From Verrucomicrobiota bacterium (lineage in GTDB: Bacteria > Verrucomicrobiota > Verrucomicrobiia > Limisphaerales > J093): a stretch of 64,000 bases of DNA. Positions 10,671 through 17,953 of this stretch are shown piece by piece (the stretch's first letter is position 1; every line of letters begins with the position of its first letter). The DNA lies in the NCBI GenBank assembly GCA_027493615.1, contig JAOSKK010000038.1, positions 620,001 to 684,000 of the forward strand, given 5' to 3'. A program made the position numbers and the translations under genes. The notes beneath the pieces are model-generated. The model saw only the letters and a list, made by a program, of their open reading frames with translations. It made no database searches and was not told the origin of the DNA.

Positions 10671-11129
10671 TCAATAGGTAACCGTGCCTTCGCCCGTGTA
10701 GGCGTAGGTCATGGACATTGTGCCGTCAGGGTTCACCCGAGTCTCGGTCAGTGTTTCGGTCACGAACTCCCACCCACCGGTGACGTGTTCGAAACGGCCG
10801 GTGCCGCCCGCGTACTCGACGTGCCAGATGCTGCCGGGTGCCGACCAGAATATCTGGTCGCCGTTTGCCCCAACCGCGGTCCCGCCGCCCACCAGGTTGC
10901 CCGCCGCGTCAAGATACCCGGTCGCGTGGCTGGTGAACCGGCCCGCGTGCGTGTTCACTCCGAAACCCTCATACACCCACGTTCCGGTGATCAGGTTGAG
11001 CGCGATGGTGAACTGCCCTTGGAGCTTGTTCGGCCGCTCGACGGGGTTCTTCGGGCTGCCCAGCGCTCCGAGCGCCAGAGCGCACACGGCGAGGGCTGCG
11101 ATCCCGCGTACCGATGGTGTTCTTTGCAT
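10671..11129 (-). CDS. Secreted single-domain protein of the GTGRFE paralogue family
   Basis: Predicted secreted protein of 152 residues, function unknown. The signal peptide is IAALAVCALALGALGSP. The module has GFGVNTHAGRFT, GAAGN-like turns, GANGDQIFW, GGTGRFEHVTGGW and the end YAYTGEGTVTY. It is one of four related genes in a row and is intact. It is preceded by the conserved structured leader at 11130-11253, with GAAAGG 10 nt before the start codon. Length and domain count equal those of the next paralogue. Confidence 0.8.
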   Translation of the reverse strand: MQRTPSVRGIAALAVCALALGALGSPKNPVERPNKLQGQFTIALNLITGTWVYEGFGVNTHAGRFTSHATGYLDAAGNLVGGGTAVGANGDQIFWSAPGSIWHVEYAGGTGRFEHVTGGWEFVTETLTETRVNPDGTMSMTYAYTGEGTVTY

Positions 11130-11253
11130 AGCTGCCTGCCTTTCAGCTGTTGACGGCGTTGCCGGCCCGTCCGGCCGACCCTCCAGCGAGAGCCCGGAAC
11201 GGATTCACGATGCCGGCGCACCCGTTCCAACGGGAAAAGACGCGAAAGGTTAC
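11130..11253 (-). promoter_or_regulatory. Structured 5' leader, copy 1 (candidate cis-regulatory RNA)
   Basis: On the minus strand the leader opens GTAACCTTTC and continues with CTTTTCCCGTTGGAACGGG, a 5-bp hairpin with loop TGGA. A GC-rich three-part hairpin containing CTCTC-GCTG-GAGGG follows, then GAAAGG 10 nt before the ATG. The first CCTTTC is complementary to GAAAGG, so the closed form would hide the Shine-Dalgarno sequence. Three further copies occur in this window. It matches no riboswitch class I can recall. Confidence 0.6.
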
Positions 11254-11302
11254 ATGATTACGACGCGCCTCGCTTTGAGCTTCATAGGAACTCGGCGCTC
11301 GA

Positions 11303-11764
11303 TCAATATGTGATCTGCCCCTCGGCCTTCTGCGACCAGGTGGTGACCAACGCGTTCAGCTCAGGATCGTAAACGGTGACGTGCTCCGATTCGTAAACCG
11401 TGTTCTGCCCACCCGAGGCATTCTGGAAGCGGCCCGTGCCGCCAGCGAACTCAAGGTGCCATCCGGAGGTACCGGGGATGACCCAGAACAGCTTGTCGCC
11501 ATTCGCCGCGGTCGCTGCGCCGTGCATCCGGCCCTGCGCATCAAGCAGGTCAGAGGACGTGTAGGTGGTCATCCGACCGAGGTGCGTGCCTTCCCCCATT
11601 CCGTGGAATTCCCAACTGAAGTCGTCCAAGTACACCGTGAGCGTCACGTCGCCCTGGGACTGGTGCGGGCGGGTGACGGGATTCCTGACGCTCGCCACAG
11701 CAGCAAGCGCAAGGGCGCACACGGCGACGGTTCTGATTCCTCGTAACGATGGTGTTCTTTGCAT
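11303..11764 (-). CDS. Secreted single-domain protein of the GTGRFE paralogue family
   Basis: Predicted secreted protein of 153 residues, function unknown. The signal peptide is TVAVCALALAAVASV. The body has GMGEGTHLGRMT, DAQGRMHGAATAANGDKLFW, FAGGTGRFQNASGG and the shared end KAEGQITY. It is intact and carries its own copy of the structured leader at 11765-11888. The signal peptide and leader are closer to the 10671-11129 gene than the body is, which suggests a tandem duplication followed by divergence of the mature protein. Confidence 0.8.
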   Translation of the reverse strand: MQRTPSLRGIRTVAVCALALAAVASVRNPVTRPHQSQGDVTLTVYLDDFSWEFHGMGEGTHLGRMTTYTSSDLLDAQGRMHGAATAANGDKLFWVIPGTSGWHLEFAGGTGRFQNASGGQNTVYESEHVTVYDPELNALVTTWSQKAEGQITY

Positions 11765-11888
11765 AGCTGGCAGCCTTTCAGTCGTTGGCGGTGTCGCCGG
11801 CCCGTCCGGCCGTCCCTCCGGCGAGGGCCCGAACCGGACTCACGGAGCCGGCGCGCCCATTCCAACGGGAAAAGGCTTGAAAGGTTAC
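11765..11888 (-). promoter_or_regulatory. Structured 5' leader, copy 2
   Basis: Same architecture and length (124 nt) as copy 1. The small hairpin reads CCCGTTGGAATGGG, so one G-C pair has become G-U. The inner stem is CCCTC-GCCG-GAGGG against CTCTC-GCTG-GAGGG in copy 1. The nucleotide next to the CCTTTC/GAAAGG pairing is A-U here, G-U in copy 1 and G-C in copy 3. Such pair-preserving changes favour an RNA structure. Confidence 0.6.
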
Positions 11889-11950
11889 ATGACTACCGGG
11901 CGGGTCGCTTGCTCGCTCAGACGCCATTGGCGGAGTCCGATACTTGTGCC

Positions 11951-12044
11951 GCCCGATGGGTCGGCCATCTGCTTGACGTCGTATCGCCTGGCGACAGCAT
12001 GCGCATCAACGACCAGTACCGGGTCGGTTTCCGGTGGGTCTCAG
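11951..12044 (+). pseudogene. HigB-like toxin remnant
   Basis: The plus-strand frame reads DVVSPGDSMRINDQYRVGFRW, matching the C-terminal core of RelE/HigB toxins (RINDQYR..FRW), with no upstream half of the toxin. The reading then passes into sequence unrelated to HigB and stops at 12076. It is a decayed fragment inserted between the leader of one paralogue and the end of the next. Confidence 0.6.
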
Positions 12045-12147
12045 CCAGTCGGCGCTGGCCCGCGCGATCGGCGTAACGCCCATGCGCATCAGCCAGATCG
12101 TGCGGGGACAGCGCGCCATCACGGCGGACACGGCCTTACATCAATAG
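12035..12147 (+). pseudogene. HigA-like antitoxin remnant
   Basis: The frame reads GLSQSALARAIGV, MRISQIVRGQRA and ITADTAL, the helix-turn-helix of HigA antitoxins, then stops at TAG 12145-12147 inside the 3' end of the convergent gene. The antitoxin start and C-terminal part are missing. It joins directly to the HigB fragment, so an internal deletion fused the two genes. Confidence 0.62.
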
Positions 12148-13085
12148 GTGATGGTGCCCTCCCCGGTGTAGCGATAGCCCATCACCCCTGGATCCTCGGT
12201 GGGTTCGGGATCCTGCGTGATATGGCCCTCGAACCAACCTGTCACCGCCTCGAATCGTCCGGTGCCGCCGCAGAAATGGACGACGTTTTGAGCCACTCCG
12301 TTCTCGTCGAAGGTGGCGACATGTACCCAGTAGATCTCGTCGCCGTTCGCAGCCTTGGCGGTCCCCGTACCGGTCATGACGCCGGTGACCGGGTCCATTA
12401 GGCCAAAGCCCTCATTCGTGATGCGCCCGGCATGCGTGGCCTGGCCGATCTCGCTCACGATTGTCGCGCGGACGATCGTCGCCGGCCTCCACGGAATGAA
12501 CGGCTCCGGTGGCCAGTAGGTCGGGTCCAACTCGACGCAGTTCAGCATCTCAAGCCGTTCCGTACGGCAGAGGCTTAACTTGAGTGGCCGATCGCCCGGC
12601 CCGCCCTTGGCTTCCACGATGTAGCCCGCGATCGCGAGCGTGTGGGGCTGCGGGCCGTCCGTATAGGTCAGGCGGGCGACCAAGCCGTCGTAATCGCCAC
12701 TGCCAGTCAAGGTCATGTGAAGGGTCGTTCCCGCGGACATGGTGCCGGTGAAGTACCCTGTCCATTCGCCGCCCCCCTGGTCGGGCACAATACGGCCCCA
12801 GCCCCAGAACTTGCCAGCCACGGCATCCACCGCGTACGTCCAACTGCCCAGGCCTTTGAGGCGCGGATCGCTGATGTCCTCGTCGGCATCACAGGCGCGC
12901 CGGAAGGCGACGAGATTCGCGCCGTCACCAAACCACTGTCCAGGATCGAGGGCGTAGTTCCCTTCCACGCCGGTGAAGTACGTCTTCCTGGCCTCGGCCT
13001 GGGCGGTCCAGGCGAACGCCAGGACGAGCGCGGTAACGACGCCGATGGCACCACGCCGTGACATTCTTGCCATCAATGGGTTCAT
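12141..13085 (-). CDS. Secreted larger member of the GTGRFE family
   Basis: Predicted secreted protein of 314 residues, function unknown. The signal peptide is GVVTALVLAFAWTAQA. The first 190 residues are unlike the other paralogues (WFGDGANLVAFRRACDADED, GSGDYDGLVARLTYTDG). The last 110 residues carry the family module: HAGRITNEGFG, AANGDEIYW, FCGGTGRFEAVTGW and YRYTGEGTITY. The gene is intact, ends over the HigA remnant and has its own leader at 13086-13209. It looks like a fusion of a new N-terminal domain to the family module. Confidence 0.78.
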   Translation of the reverse strand: MNPLMARMSRRGAIGVVTALVLAFAWTAQAEARKTYFTGVEGNYALDPGQWFGDGANLVAFRRACDADEDISDPRLKGLGSWTYAVDAVAGKFWGWGRIVPDQGGGEWTGYFTGTMSAGTTLHMTLTGSGDYDGLVARLTYTDGPQPHTLAIAGYIVEAKGGPGDRPLKLSLCRTERLEMLNCVELDPTYWPPEPFIPWRPATIVRATIVSEIGQATHAGRITNEGFGLMDPVTGVMTGTGTAKAANGDEIYWVHVATFDENGVAQNVVHFCGGTGRFEAVTGWFEGHITQDPEPTEDPGVMGYRYTGEGTITY

Positions 13086-13209
13086 TTGGTTCTACCTTTC
13101 GCTTGTGGGTGATCCTGCCGGCCCGTCCGGCCGACCCTCCGGCGAGGGCTCGAACCGGAAACACGGAGCCGGCGCACCCGTTCCAACGGGAAAAGACTCG
13201 AAAGGTTAC
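13086..13209 (-). promoter_or_regulatory. Structured 5' leader, copy 3
   Basis: 124 nt, starting GTAACCTTTCGAG and ending GCGAAAGGTAGAACCAA before the ATG. It keeps CCCGTTGGAACGGG and the CCCTC-GCCG-GAGGG stem of copy 2. The anti-Shine-Dalgarno pairing extends by one pair on each side here (A-U outside, G-C inside). Confidence 0.6.
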
Positions 13210-13284
13210 ACAGGCACGCAGCGCGTCTTGGGCGGCGAGGGCTGCCGGTTGCGTGCCGCGCTGGCCTGGGAATCGGCTGCCCGC

Positions 13285-13355
13285 TGTAGGCGCCGACGTG
13301 AGGAGGCGTTGGCGGCCAGGGGCAGTACCCTTCGCCTCCTCACGTCGCGCCTACA
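13285..13355. repeat. Palindromic repeat, family A, copy 1
   Basis: Inverted arms of 23-24 nt begin TGTAGGCGCCGACG and close CGTCGCGCCTACA around a 24-nt interior. A second copy with the same 71-bp length is at 28653-28723. Similarity continues on the right to position 13396, which is the stop codon (TAG) of the minus-strand beta-helix gene. Confidence 0.8.
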
Positions 13356-13393
13356 GCCGGTTGCAGTTCTATGCCGAGTTGGGAATCTCCGGC

Positions 13394-14806
13394 CTATGGC
13401 GTGACGTTCTCGACGTTGTCGCTGCGGGTGGTGGCCTGGTTCTTCGTGATGACGGTTGAACCATCGAAAGTGAAGACGCCCAGGTAATTGTTGACGCCGC
13501 CGCCGATGCCCTGGCCACCGGGGCCGCCGCCCAAGGCCAGGTTCTGGGTCACCGTCGCGCCCTGGAGGGACAGCGAGCCATACCAGATCGCGCAGCCGCC
13601 ACCCACGCCGTCGCCACCGGTGCCCCCGGCACTTCCCGTGCCGCCCTGGGCGTGGTTGTGAGCCACGGTGGTGTTGATCACCGTGAGTACCCCCTCGGAC
13701 TCGCTCCGCAGTCCACCGCCTCCCGCACCTCCGCCGTTGCCGCCAAGCCCGCCCGGGCCGCCCTGGGCCAGGTTGTGGTCCACGGTGGATTCGTTGATGG
13801 TCACGCTCGACATCCCGCTGGCGTTTATGGCACCGCCCATGCCCCAGGCGCCCACTCCGCCCGGAACTCCGGCGCCGCCGATGGCATCATTGTGGTCGAA
13901 CACGCAACCGCTGATCGTGCCGTTTCCGTTGAGGAATTGGATGGCGCCGCCCACGCCCCAGGAGGTGCCTGGCGGAGCGCCGTCGCCGCCGATGGCCTGG
14001 TTGTGGTCCAAACGACTGTCCCGAAGTTCCTGCCACGCCGGACCCAGGCCCATGTCGCCCGTCCAAATGGCGCCGCCCACACAACTGCCGGCTCCCATAG
14101 GCCCGCTGTTGTCATGGCCACCCAGGGCCTGGTTATGGCTGAACGTACTGCCGATGATGCTCAGGATACCGACGTTTCCGATGGCCCCGGCGGCAGCGTG
14201 ACCAGCGTAAAAGCCGTCGCCGCCATCGCCGCCGCGGGCGCGGTTGCGGCTGAATGAAGTGTCGGCAACGCGAAGGGTTCCAAAGTTGAAGACGCCTCCG
14301 GCGGACCCGATGCCAGGGCCGAACGGGCTCTGGCCGCCTTGGCCGAGGGCCTGGTTGTCGCACACGATGTCGTTCACCAGCGTTAGGCTGCTGAAGTTGA
14401 GGATTCCACCGCCGGTGCAGGGCATGATGAAGGAGTTTCCGTCCGCCAGGCCGTCGCGGATCGTGACCCCGGCGATCGTCACCGCGCCGCCCGCCACGAC
14501 AAAGACCCGGTCGGCCTGGTTGCCGCTGATTTTGAGCTTCTTGGGACCCGGCCCTTCGATGGTCAGATCCTGGAAGATCACCAGTGCGCCGCTCGTCAGC
14601 GTGATGGTGCCGTTGCAGGCGAACGTGATGGTGTCGCCGGGATGGGCGTCCGCGGTAGCCTGCCGTAACGAACCGGGGCCGCTGTCGTCGAGCGTGGTCA
14701 CAACGAGGGTGCCCGCCCGGAGGCCGTTCGCGGTGATCAACGCGGTCAGGCCGAGAGCGCAGGCCGCCAGCGTCGCGAGATGCCGAGTCCACGTGGGTGT
14801 GCTCAT
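13394..14806 (-). CDS. Secreted beta-helix protein (polymorphic outer-membrane/pectin-lyase-like)
   Basis: Predicted secreted right-handed beta-helix protein of about 470 residues. The start at 14806 (MSTPTWTRHLATL) is preferred over the ATG 48 bp upstream because GAAAGG of the conserved leader sits just before it. The signal peptide is ATLAACALGLTALITANG. The body begins LVVTTLDDSGPGSLRQA, the typical entry to such helices, followed by many turns of the form GGAI...SxVDHNxAxGG, with Gly-rich loops such as GGPGGLGGNGGGAGGGG. No catalytic motif is seen, so it is probably structural or adhesive. The stop codon lies at the edge of a family A palindromic repeat. Confidence 0.83.
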   Translation of the reverse strand: MSTPTWTRHLATLAACALGLTALITANGLRAGTLVVTTLDDSGPGSLRQATADAHPGDTITFACNGTITLTSGALVIFQDLTIEGPGPKKLKISGNQADRVFVVAGGAVTIAGVTIRDGLADGNSFIMPCTGGGILNFSSLTLVNDIVCDNQALGQGGQSPFGPGIGSAGGVFNFGTLRVADTSFSRNRARGGDGGDGFYAGHAAAGAIGNVGILSIIGSTFSHNQALGGHDNSGPMGAGSCVGGAIWTGDMGLGPAWQELRDSRLDHNQAIGGDGAPPGTSWGVGGAIQFLNGNGTISGCVFDHNDAIGGAGVPGGVGAWGMGGAINASGMSSVTINESTVDHNLAQGGPGGLGGNGGGAGGGGLRSESEGVLTVINTTVAHNHAQGGTGSAGGTGGDGVGGGCAIWYGSLSLQGATVTQNLALGGGPGGQGIGGGVNNYLGVFTFDGSTVITKNQATTRSDNVENVTP

Positions 14807-14937
14807 GGGTACCAGCCTTTCTGTAGGTGTGGAGTTGCCACCGGCGCGGCCCACCCGACGGCAACCCGGACGCGGGCCCGAGGGGCGAGCGCAGAGCCGG
14901 CTATCCCGTTACAACGGGAAAAGGGCCGAAAGGTTAC
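14807..14937 (-). promoter_or_regulatory. Structured 5' leader, copy 4, on an unrelated gene
   Basis: 131 nt. The 5' block (GTAACCTTTC, then CTTTTCCCGTTGTAACGGG and GCCGGC) and the final AGAAAGG are conserved, while the central GC-rich hairpin has diverged. It precedes a beta-helix gene, not a GTGRFE gene, so the leader is not merely part of the paralogue duplication. Its first TAA is the stop codon of the gene at 14934-15407. Confidence 0.55.
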
Positions 14938-15407
14938 CGAAACTGCCGCAGATCGATGAGCGCCACGGTCTCGTGGGTGCGCCCGGAGTGGAACTGGACG
15001 AAATGGCCCTGTCGGTCAAAGGACGGATGCGGGTGGACACGGACGGTGTCGCGCAGCCCGGTCGCGAGCAACCGGACCTCGCCCGTCGCCGCGCTCACCT
15101 CCGGGTCGGCCGTGAGTTGCACGATCCGGCCCGTGGCCACCTCGGCGCGGTAAAGCTGCGTCGAACCCGTGCGATCCGACGTAAACAGCACGTGGCGGTT
15201 GTCCGCCGTGAAGTTCGAGAAGTGGAAGTACAGGTTGTCCGCCGCCGTGCCGGGACGGGTGAGTTCCTGAACCGAGAGACCAGTAACCGGATCCGTGTAG
15301 GTCTGGCGCTCGACGCCCCAATCCCGACCCGGGTCGGTCAGGCACGGGGGCATGGACAGGCCGATCCAGAGGAGAGTAACGGCAAGTGCGTAAGGGCGAG
15401 CTGGCAT
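14934..15407 (-). CDS. Short TolB/oligogalacturonate-lyase-like propeller protein, probably internally deleted
   Basis: Secreted propeller fragment of about 157 residues from ATG 15407, which gives the signal peptide ALAVTLLWIGLSMPPCL; an in-frame ATG at 15515 would add 36 residues without a signal. The N-terminal part (YTDPVTGLSVQELT, NLYFHFSNFTADNRHVLFTS, LYRAEVATGRIVQLT) matches the first blades of oligogalacturonate-lyase-type propellers. The end (HPHPSFDRQGHFVQFHS, VALIDLRQ) matches the last blade. Such proteins are usually near 400 residues, so the middle blades appear deleted. The stop TAA overlaps the downstream leader. Confidence 0.6.
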   Translation of the reverse strand: MPARPYALAVTLLWIGLSMPPCLTDPGRDWGVERQTYTDPVTGLSVQELTRPGTAADNLYFHFSNFTADNRHVLFTSDRTGSTQLYRAEVATGRIVQLTADPEVSAATGEVRLLATGLRDTVRVHPHPSFDRQGHFVQFHSGRTHETVALIDLRQFR

Positions 15408-15543
15408 GCCCGCGAGTAAGCCCGGGCCGAAGCGGGTCGGCAACCGGGAACTCTCCATCCGCCGGGTACACGCGCCATGAAGCGAAGCGGCCGGCCCCTT
15501 CGGGGAGCCGGCCACCGGTGGTTGCCTTTGAGAAGATCGCGAC

Positions 15544-17196
15544 TTAGGCCGAGAGGCTCAGCGTTGCCTTCAGATCTGCGTCGGCGCTTTGAATCGGCAT
15601 CAGGTTGAACTTGTCCACCAAGACCTGCCGGACAGCCGGGGAGAGGAACGCTGGCAGCGTGGGGCCCAGGCGGATGTTGCGGATCCCCAGGTGGAGCAGG
15701 GTGAGCAAGATGGCCACAGCCTTCTGCTCGAACCAGGACAGGATCAGGGACAGCGGCAGATCGTTGACGCCGCACTTGAACGCCTCGGCCAACGCCACCG
15801 CGATCTTGATGGCCGAATACGCGTCGTTGCATTGGCCGAGGTCGAGCAGGCGCGGGATGCCGCCGATGGTGCCAAAGTCCAGCTTGTTGAACCGGTACTT
15901 GCCGCAGGCCAGGGTCAGAATCACGCAGTCCTGGGGAACGGACTCGGCGAACTCGGTGTAATAATCGCGACCGGTCCGCGCGCCGTCGCAGCCGCCGATC
16001 AGGTAGAATCGCTTCAGCGCGCCGCTCTTGACGGCCGCGACCACCTGATCAGCCACGCTGAGCACCGCGTTGTGTCCAAAGCCGACCAAGATCGTCTTGT
16101 CCGGGCCGTCCGCGGCAAAGCCGGGGGCGGCCAGGGCAGCTTCGATGACGGGGCGGAAGTCGCGGTTGGGGATGTGCCGGACGCCAGGCCAGGCCACGAG
16201 GCCGCAGGTGAAGATGCGGTTCAGATAGCTGGGCTGCGGCTCCTGGATGCAGTTGGTGGTCATGAGGATGGCGCCCGGGAAATCCCGGAACTCGTCCTTC
16301 TGATCCTGCCAGGCCCCGCCGTAGTTCCCGACCAGGTGCGGGTACTTCTTCAAGCCCGGATAGCCATGGGCGGGCAGCATCTCGCCGTGGGTGTAAATGT
16401 TGATGCCCGTTCCTTCCGTCTGTTTCAGCAACTCCTCGAGGTCCTTGAGATCGTGGCCCGACACGAGAATGGCCTTGCCGCGAACGGGTTCGACCCGCAC
16501 GCGGGTGGGGACGGGATGGCCGTAGGTGCTGGTATGCGCGGTATCCAGCAGTTCCATGACCTGAAGGTTGACCTCGCCGCACTTGAGGCAGAGCGCGAAC
16601 AGACGTTCGACCGTCGGCTTTTCCTCGGCCAGGGCCGCCAGTGCTTCGCTGAAGAAGCTGTAAACGCTCTCCGATTCGCGCCCCAGAATCCGGGCATGAT
16701 CCGCGTAGGCGGCGGCGCCCTTGAGTCCGTAGACCAGCAACTCCTGGAGCCCGGCCAGATCCGGACCGGCTGAGTCGCGACGCGACAGCACGGAAACCAG
16801 CTCACCTTGCTTGACCAGGCCGCTGCGGGTCGGGGCCGGTTTCCACGTGGAAGGGCCATTGAACGAAGCGGGGGACTGGCCGGCGGCGGCGGCGGCCCGT
16901 TCGTAGAGGGCGCGGGCTTGTTCGCGGATGCTCACGGCGTGACGCAGGGTTTGCTCAAGGCGGGCGGGATCGAAGTTGACGTTCGTCACCGTAGCGAACA
17001 GGGCCTCGAGAAGGAACCGGTCGACGTCGGGATCGGTGGCGCCGAGGGTGCGGGCGCGATGATTGAACTGGGCGATGCCTTTGGCGGCGTGGATGAGCAG
17101 GTCCTGAAGGACGGCGCTTTCCTCATCCTTGCCGCAGGTGGCGAAGTCGGTGCAACCGGTTCCCTTGGAGGTTTGTTCGCACTGATAACAGAACAT
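15544..17196 (-). CDS. hcp: Hybrid-cluster protein (hydroxylamine/NO reductase)
   Basis: Cytoplasmic iron-sulfur enzyme of 550 residues, the family length. The start at 17196 (MFCYQCEQTSKGTGC) places the N-terminal cysteines as C3-x2-C6-x8-C15-x5-C21, the class I cluster pattern. Hybrid-cluster ligands are visible in GHDLKDLEELL, ILMTTNCIQEP, RIFTCGLVAWPG, LACGKYRFNKLDFG and IGGIPRLLDLGQCND. Hcp reduces hydroxylamine and, in E. coli, nitric oxide at low concentration. No hcr reductase gene is adjacent. An FNR-type box lies 98 bp upstream of the start, fitting anaerobic or nitrosative induction. The frame is intact over 1.65 kb. Confidence 0.96.
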   Translation of the reverse strand: MFCYQCEQTSKGTGCTDFATCGKDEESAVLQDLLIHAAKGIAQFNHRARTLGATDPDVDRFLLEALFATVTNVNFDPARLEQTLRHAVSIREQARALYERAAAAAGQSPASFNGPSTWKPAPTRSGLVKQGELVSVLSRRDSAGPDLAGLQELLVYGLKGAAAYADHARILGRESESVYSFFSEALAALAEEKPTVERLFALCLKCGEVNLQVMELLDTAHTSTYGHPVPTRVRVEPVRGKAILVSGHDLKDLEELLKQTEGTGINIYTHGEMLPAHGYPGLKKYPHLVGNYGGAWQDQKDEFRDFPGAILMTTNCIQEPQPSYLNRIFTCGLVAWPGVRHIPNRDFRPVIEAALAAPGFAADGPDKTILVGFGHNAVLSVADQVVAAVKSGALKRFYLIGGCDGARTGRDYYTEFAESVPQDCVILTLACGKYRFNKLDFGTIGGIPRLLDLGQCNDAYSAIKIAVALAEAFKCGVNDLPLSLILSWFEQKAVAILLTLLHLGIRNIRLGPTLPAFLSPAVRQVLVDKFNLMPIQSADADLKATLSLSA

Positions 17197-17287
17197 AGCG
17201 TATTGGATCGGAGTTAGTTGGATGTGTCGGCTCCAGCGAACCGACGTTCGATGAGCTGATGTTGTCATGGAACTGAGGAAGGCATCA

Positions 17288-17301
17288 TTGATTTGGGTCA
17301 A
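17288..17301 (-). promoter_or_regulatory. FNR/CRP-family box upstream of hcp
   Basis: TTGAT-TTGG-GTCAA matches nine of ten fixed positions of the FNR/Dnr consensus TTGAT-N4-ATCAA. Its centre is about 98 bp before the hcp start. FNR, NnrR and Dnr sites are known in front of hcp genes elsewhere; here the link is inference. Confidence 0.55.
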
Positions 17302-17413
17302 CGGCCGCTGCGAAGGCAGGATGCGTGTCCGGCACGCGCCGGCATGGTGAAGAGATCGCACGGGCATGGACATTTCTTGACACTCTTTGGCGGTCACCAA
17401 CATTCGGCTCGTC

Positions 17414-17899
17414 ATGAACGTGTCGCTCGGAAAGCTGGGTGATTGGGTCAAGGCCCAGGTCGAACACGGCGACTTCGCCACCGACAGCGAGGTCATCCGC
17501 GAGGCGCTGCGCCGGTTCAAGGAATCCCAGGAAGCAGAAAGCCCCGAGTTGCAAGCGATGATTGACCAAGGACTGGAGTCGGAGATCGCGCCCTTCAGCG
17601 AGGCGGATTGGGCCGCGCTGCGTCATCTCGCTCGAAAGCGCGCCGGCCATAGGACGTCCGCGCCGGTTCCGTCAACCCGGCCTGCGCTCCTGGCAGGTGC
17701 CCGGCTTCCGACGATGGCTTCTATTCTACCGGCCGCTCGATCAAGACCGCGGCATAGAACTGATTCGCGTGGTGCACGGAGCCCGGGATCTGCGCCGGAT
17801 CTTGGGGAACCCTCTGTAGCCGCCGTGCGTAGGCGGGAGAAGAACCTGCCGGGCGAGGTTGCGGTCACCGAGAGGGGATGCCCGGCACAAACGAATTAA
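17414..17899 (+). CDS. ParD-like antitoxin, reading frame run on past a deletion
   Basis: Ribbon-helix-helix antitoxin of a ParDE module. From ATG 17414 it reads MNVSLGKLGDWVKAQVEHG, then DFATDSEVIREALRRFKESQ and ALRHLARKRAGH. ParD proteins are normally 80-95 residues. Here the frame continues without a stop to TAA 17897, giving 161 codons, because the original end was lost in a deletion that joined it to the middle of parE. The run-on part from about 17650 is antisense-like filler with no ParD character. Function as a DNA-binding autorepressor could survive; neutralising a toxin is no longer needed. Confidence 0.65.
   Translation: MNVSLGKLGDWVKAQVEHGDFATDSEVIREALRRFKESQEAESPELQAMIDQGLESEIAPFSEADWAALRHLARKRAGHRTSAPVPSTRPALLAGARLPTMASILPAARSRPRHRTDSRGARSPGSAPDLGEPSVAAVRRREKNLPGEVAVTERGCPAQTN
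17640..17819 (+). pseudogene. ParE toxin remnant
   Basis: In the plus-one frame the sequence reads GRPRRFRQPGLRSWQVPGF, then WLLFYRPLDQDRGIELIRVV and HGARDLRRIL, the C-terminal half of ParE toxins. The first 40 or so residues are absent. The junction with parD is near 17640, so one deletion removed the end of the antitoxin and the start of the toxin. Confidence 0.7.
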
Positions 17900-17911
17900 A
17901 TATAACAAACA
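17897..17911 (+). repeat. 15-bp AT-rich boundary repeat, left
   Basis: TAAATATAACAAACA marks the left edge of the first 1.79-kb unit. It stands out as AT-rich in GC-rich surroundings. The nine bases TAAATATAA plus two before them match 9 of 11 positions of the XerD arm of E. coli dif (ATTTAACATAA), followed by a six-base spacer CAAACA. Confidence 0.75.
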
Positions 17912-17953
17912 GACCTATAAGCGCCACTTCTACGGCAAGCGCCTGAAGACACA

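Noticed and set aside
13141..13209. tRNA-like GGCTCGAACC motif
   Set aside because: No acceptor stem, anticodon loop or CCA context; it is part of the conserved leader.
11130..14937. Cyclic-di-GMP, cobalamin or other known riboswitch
   Set aside because: None of the fixed motifs of the classes I know (for example the GNRA and ACGCAAAGC parts of c-di-GMP-I) was found on either strand.
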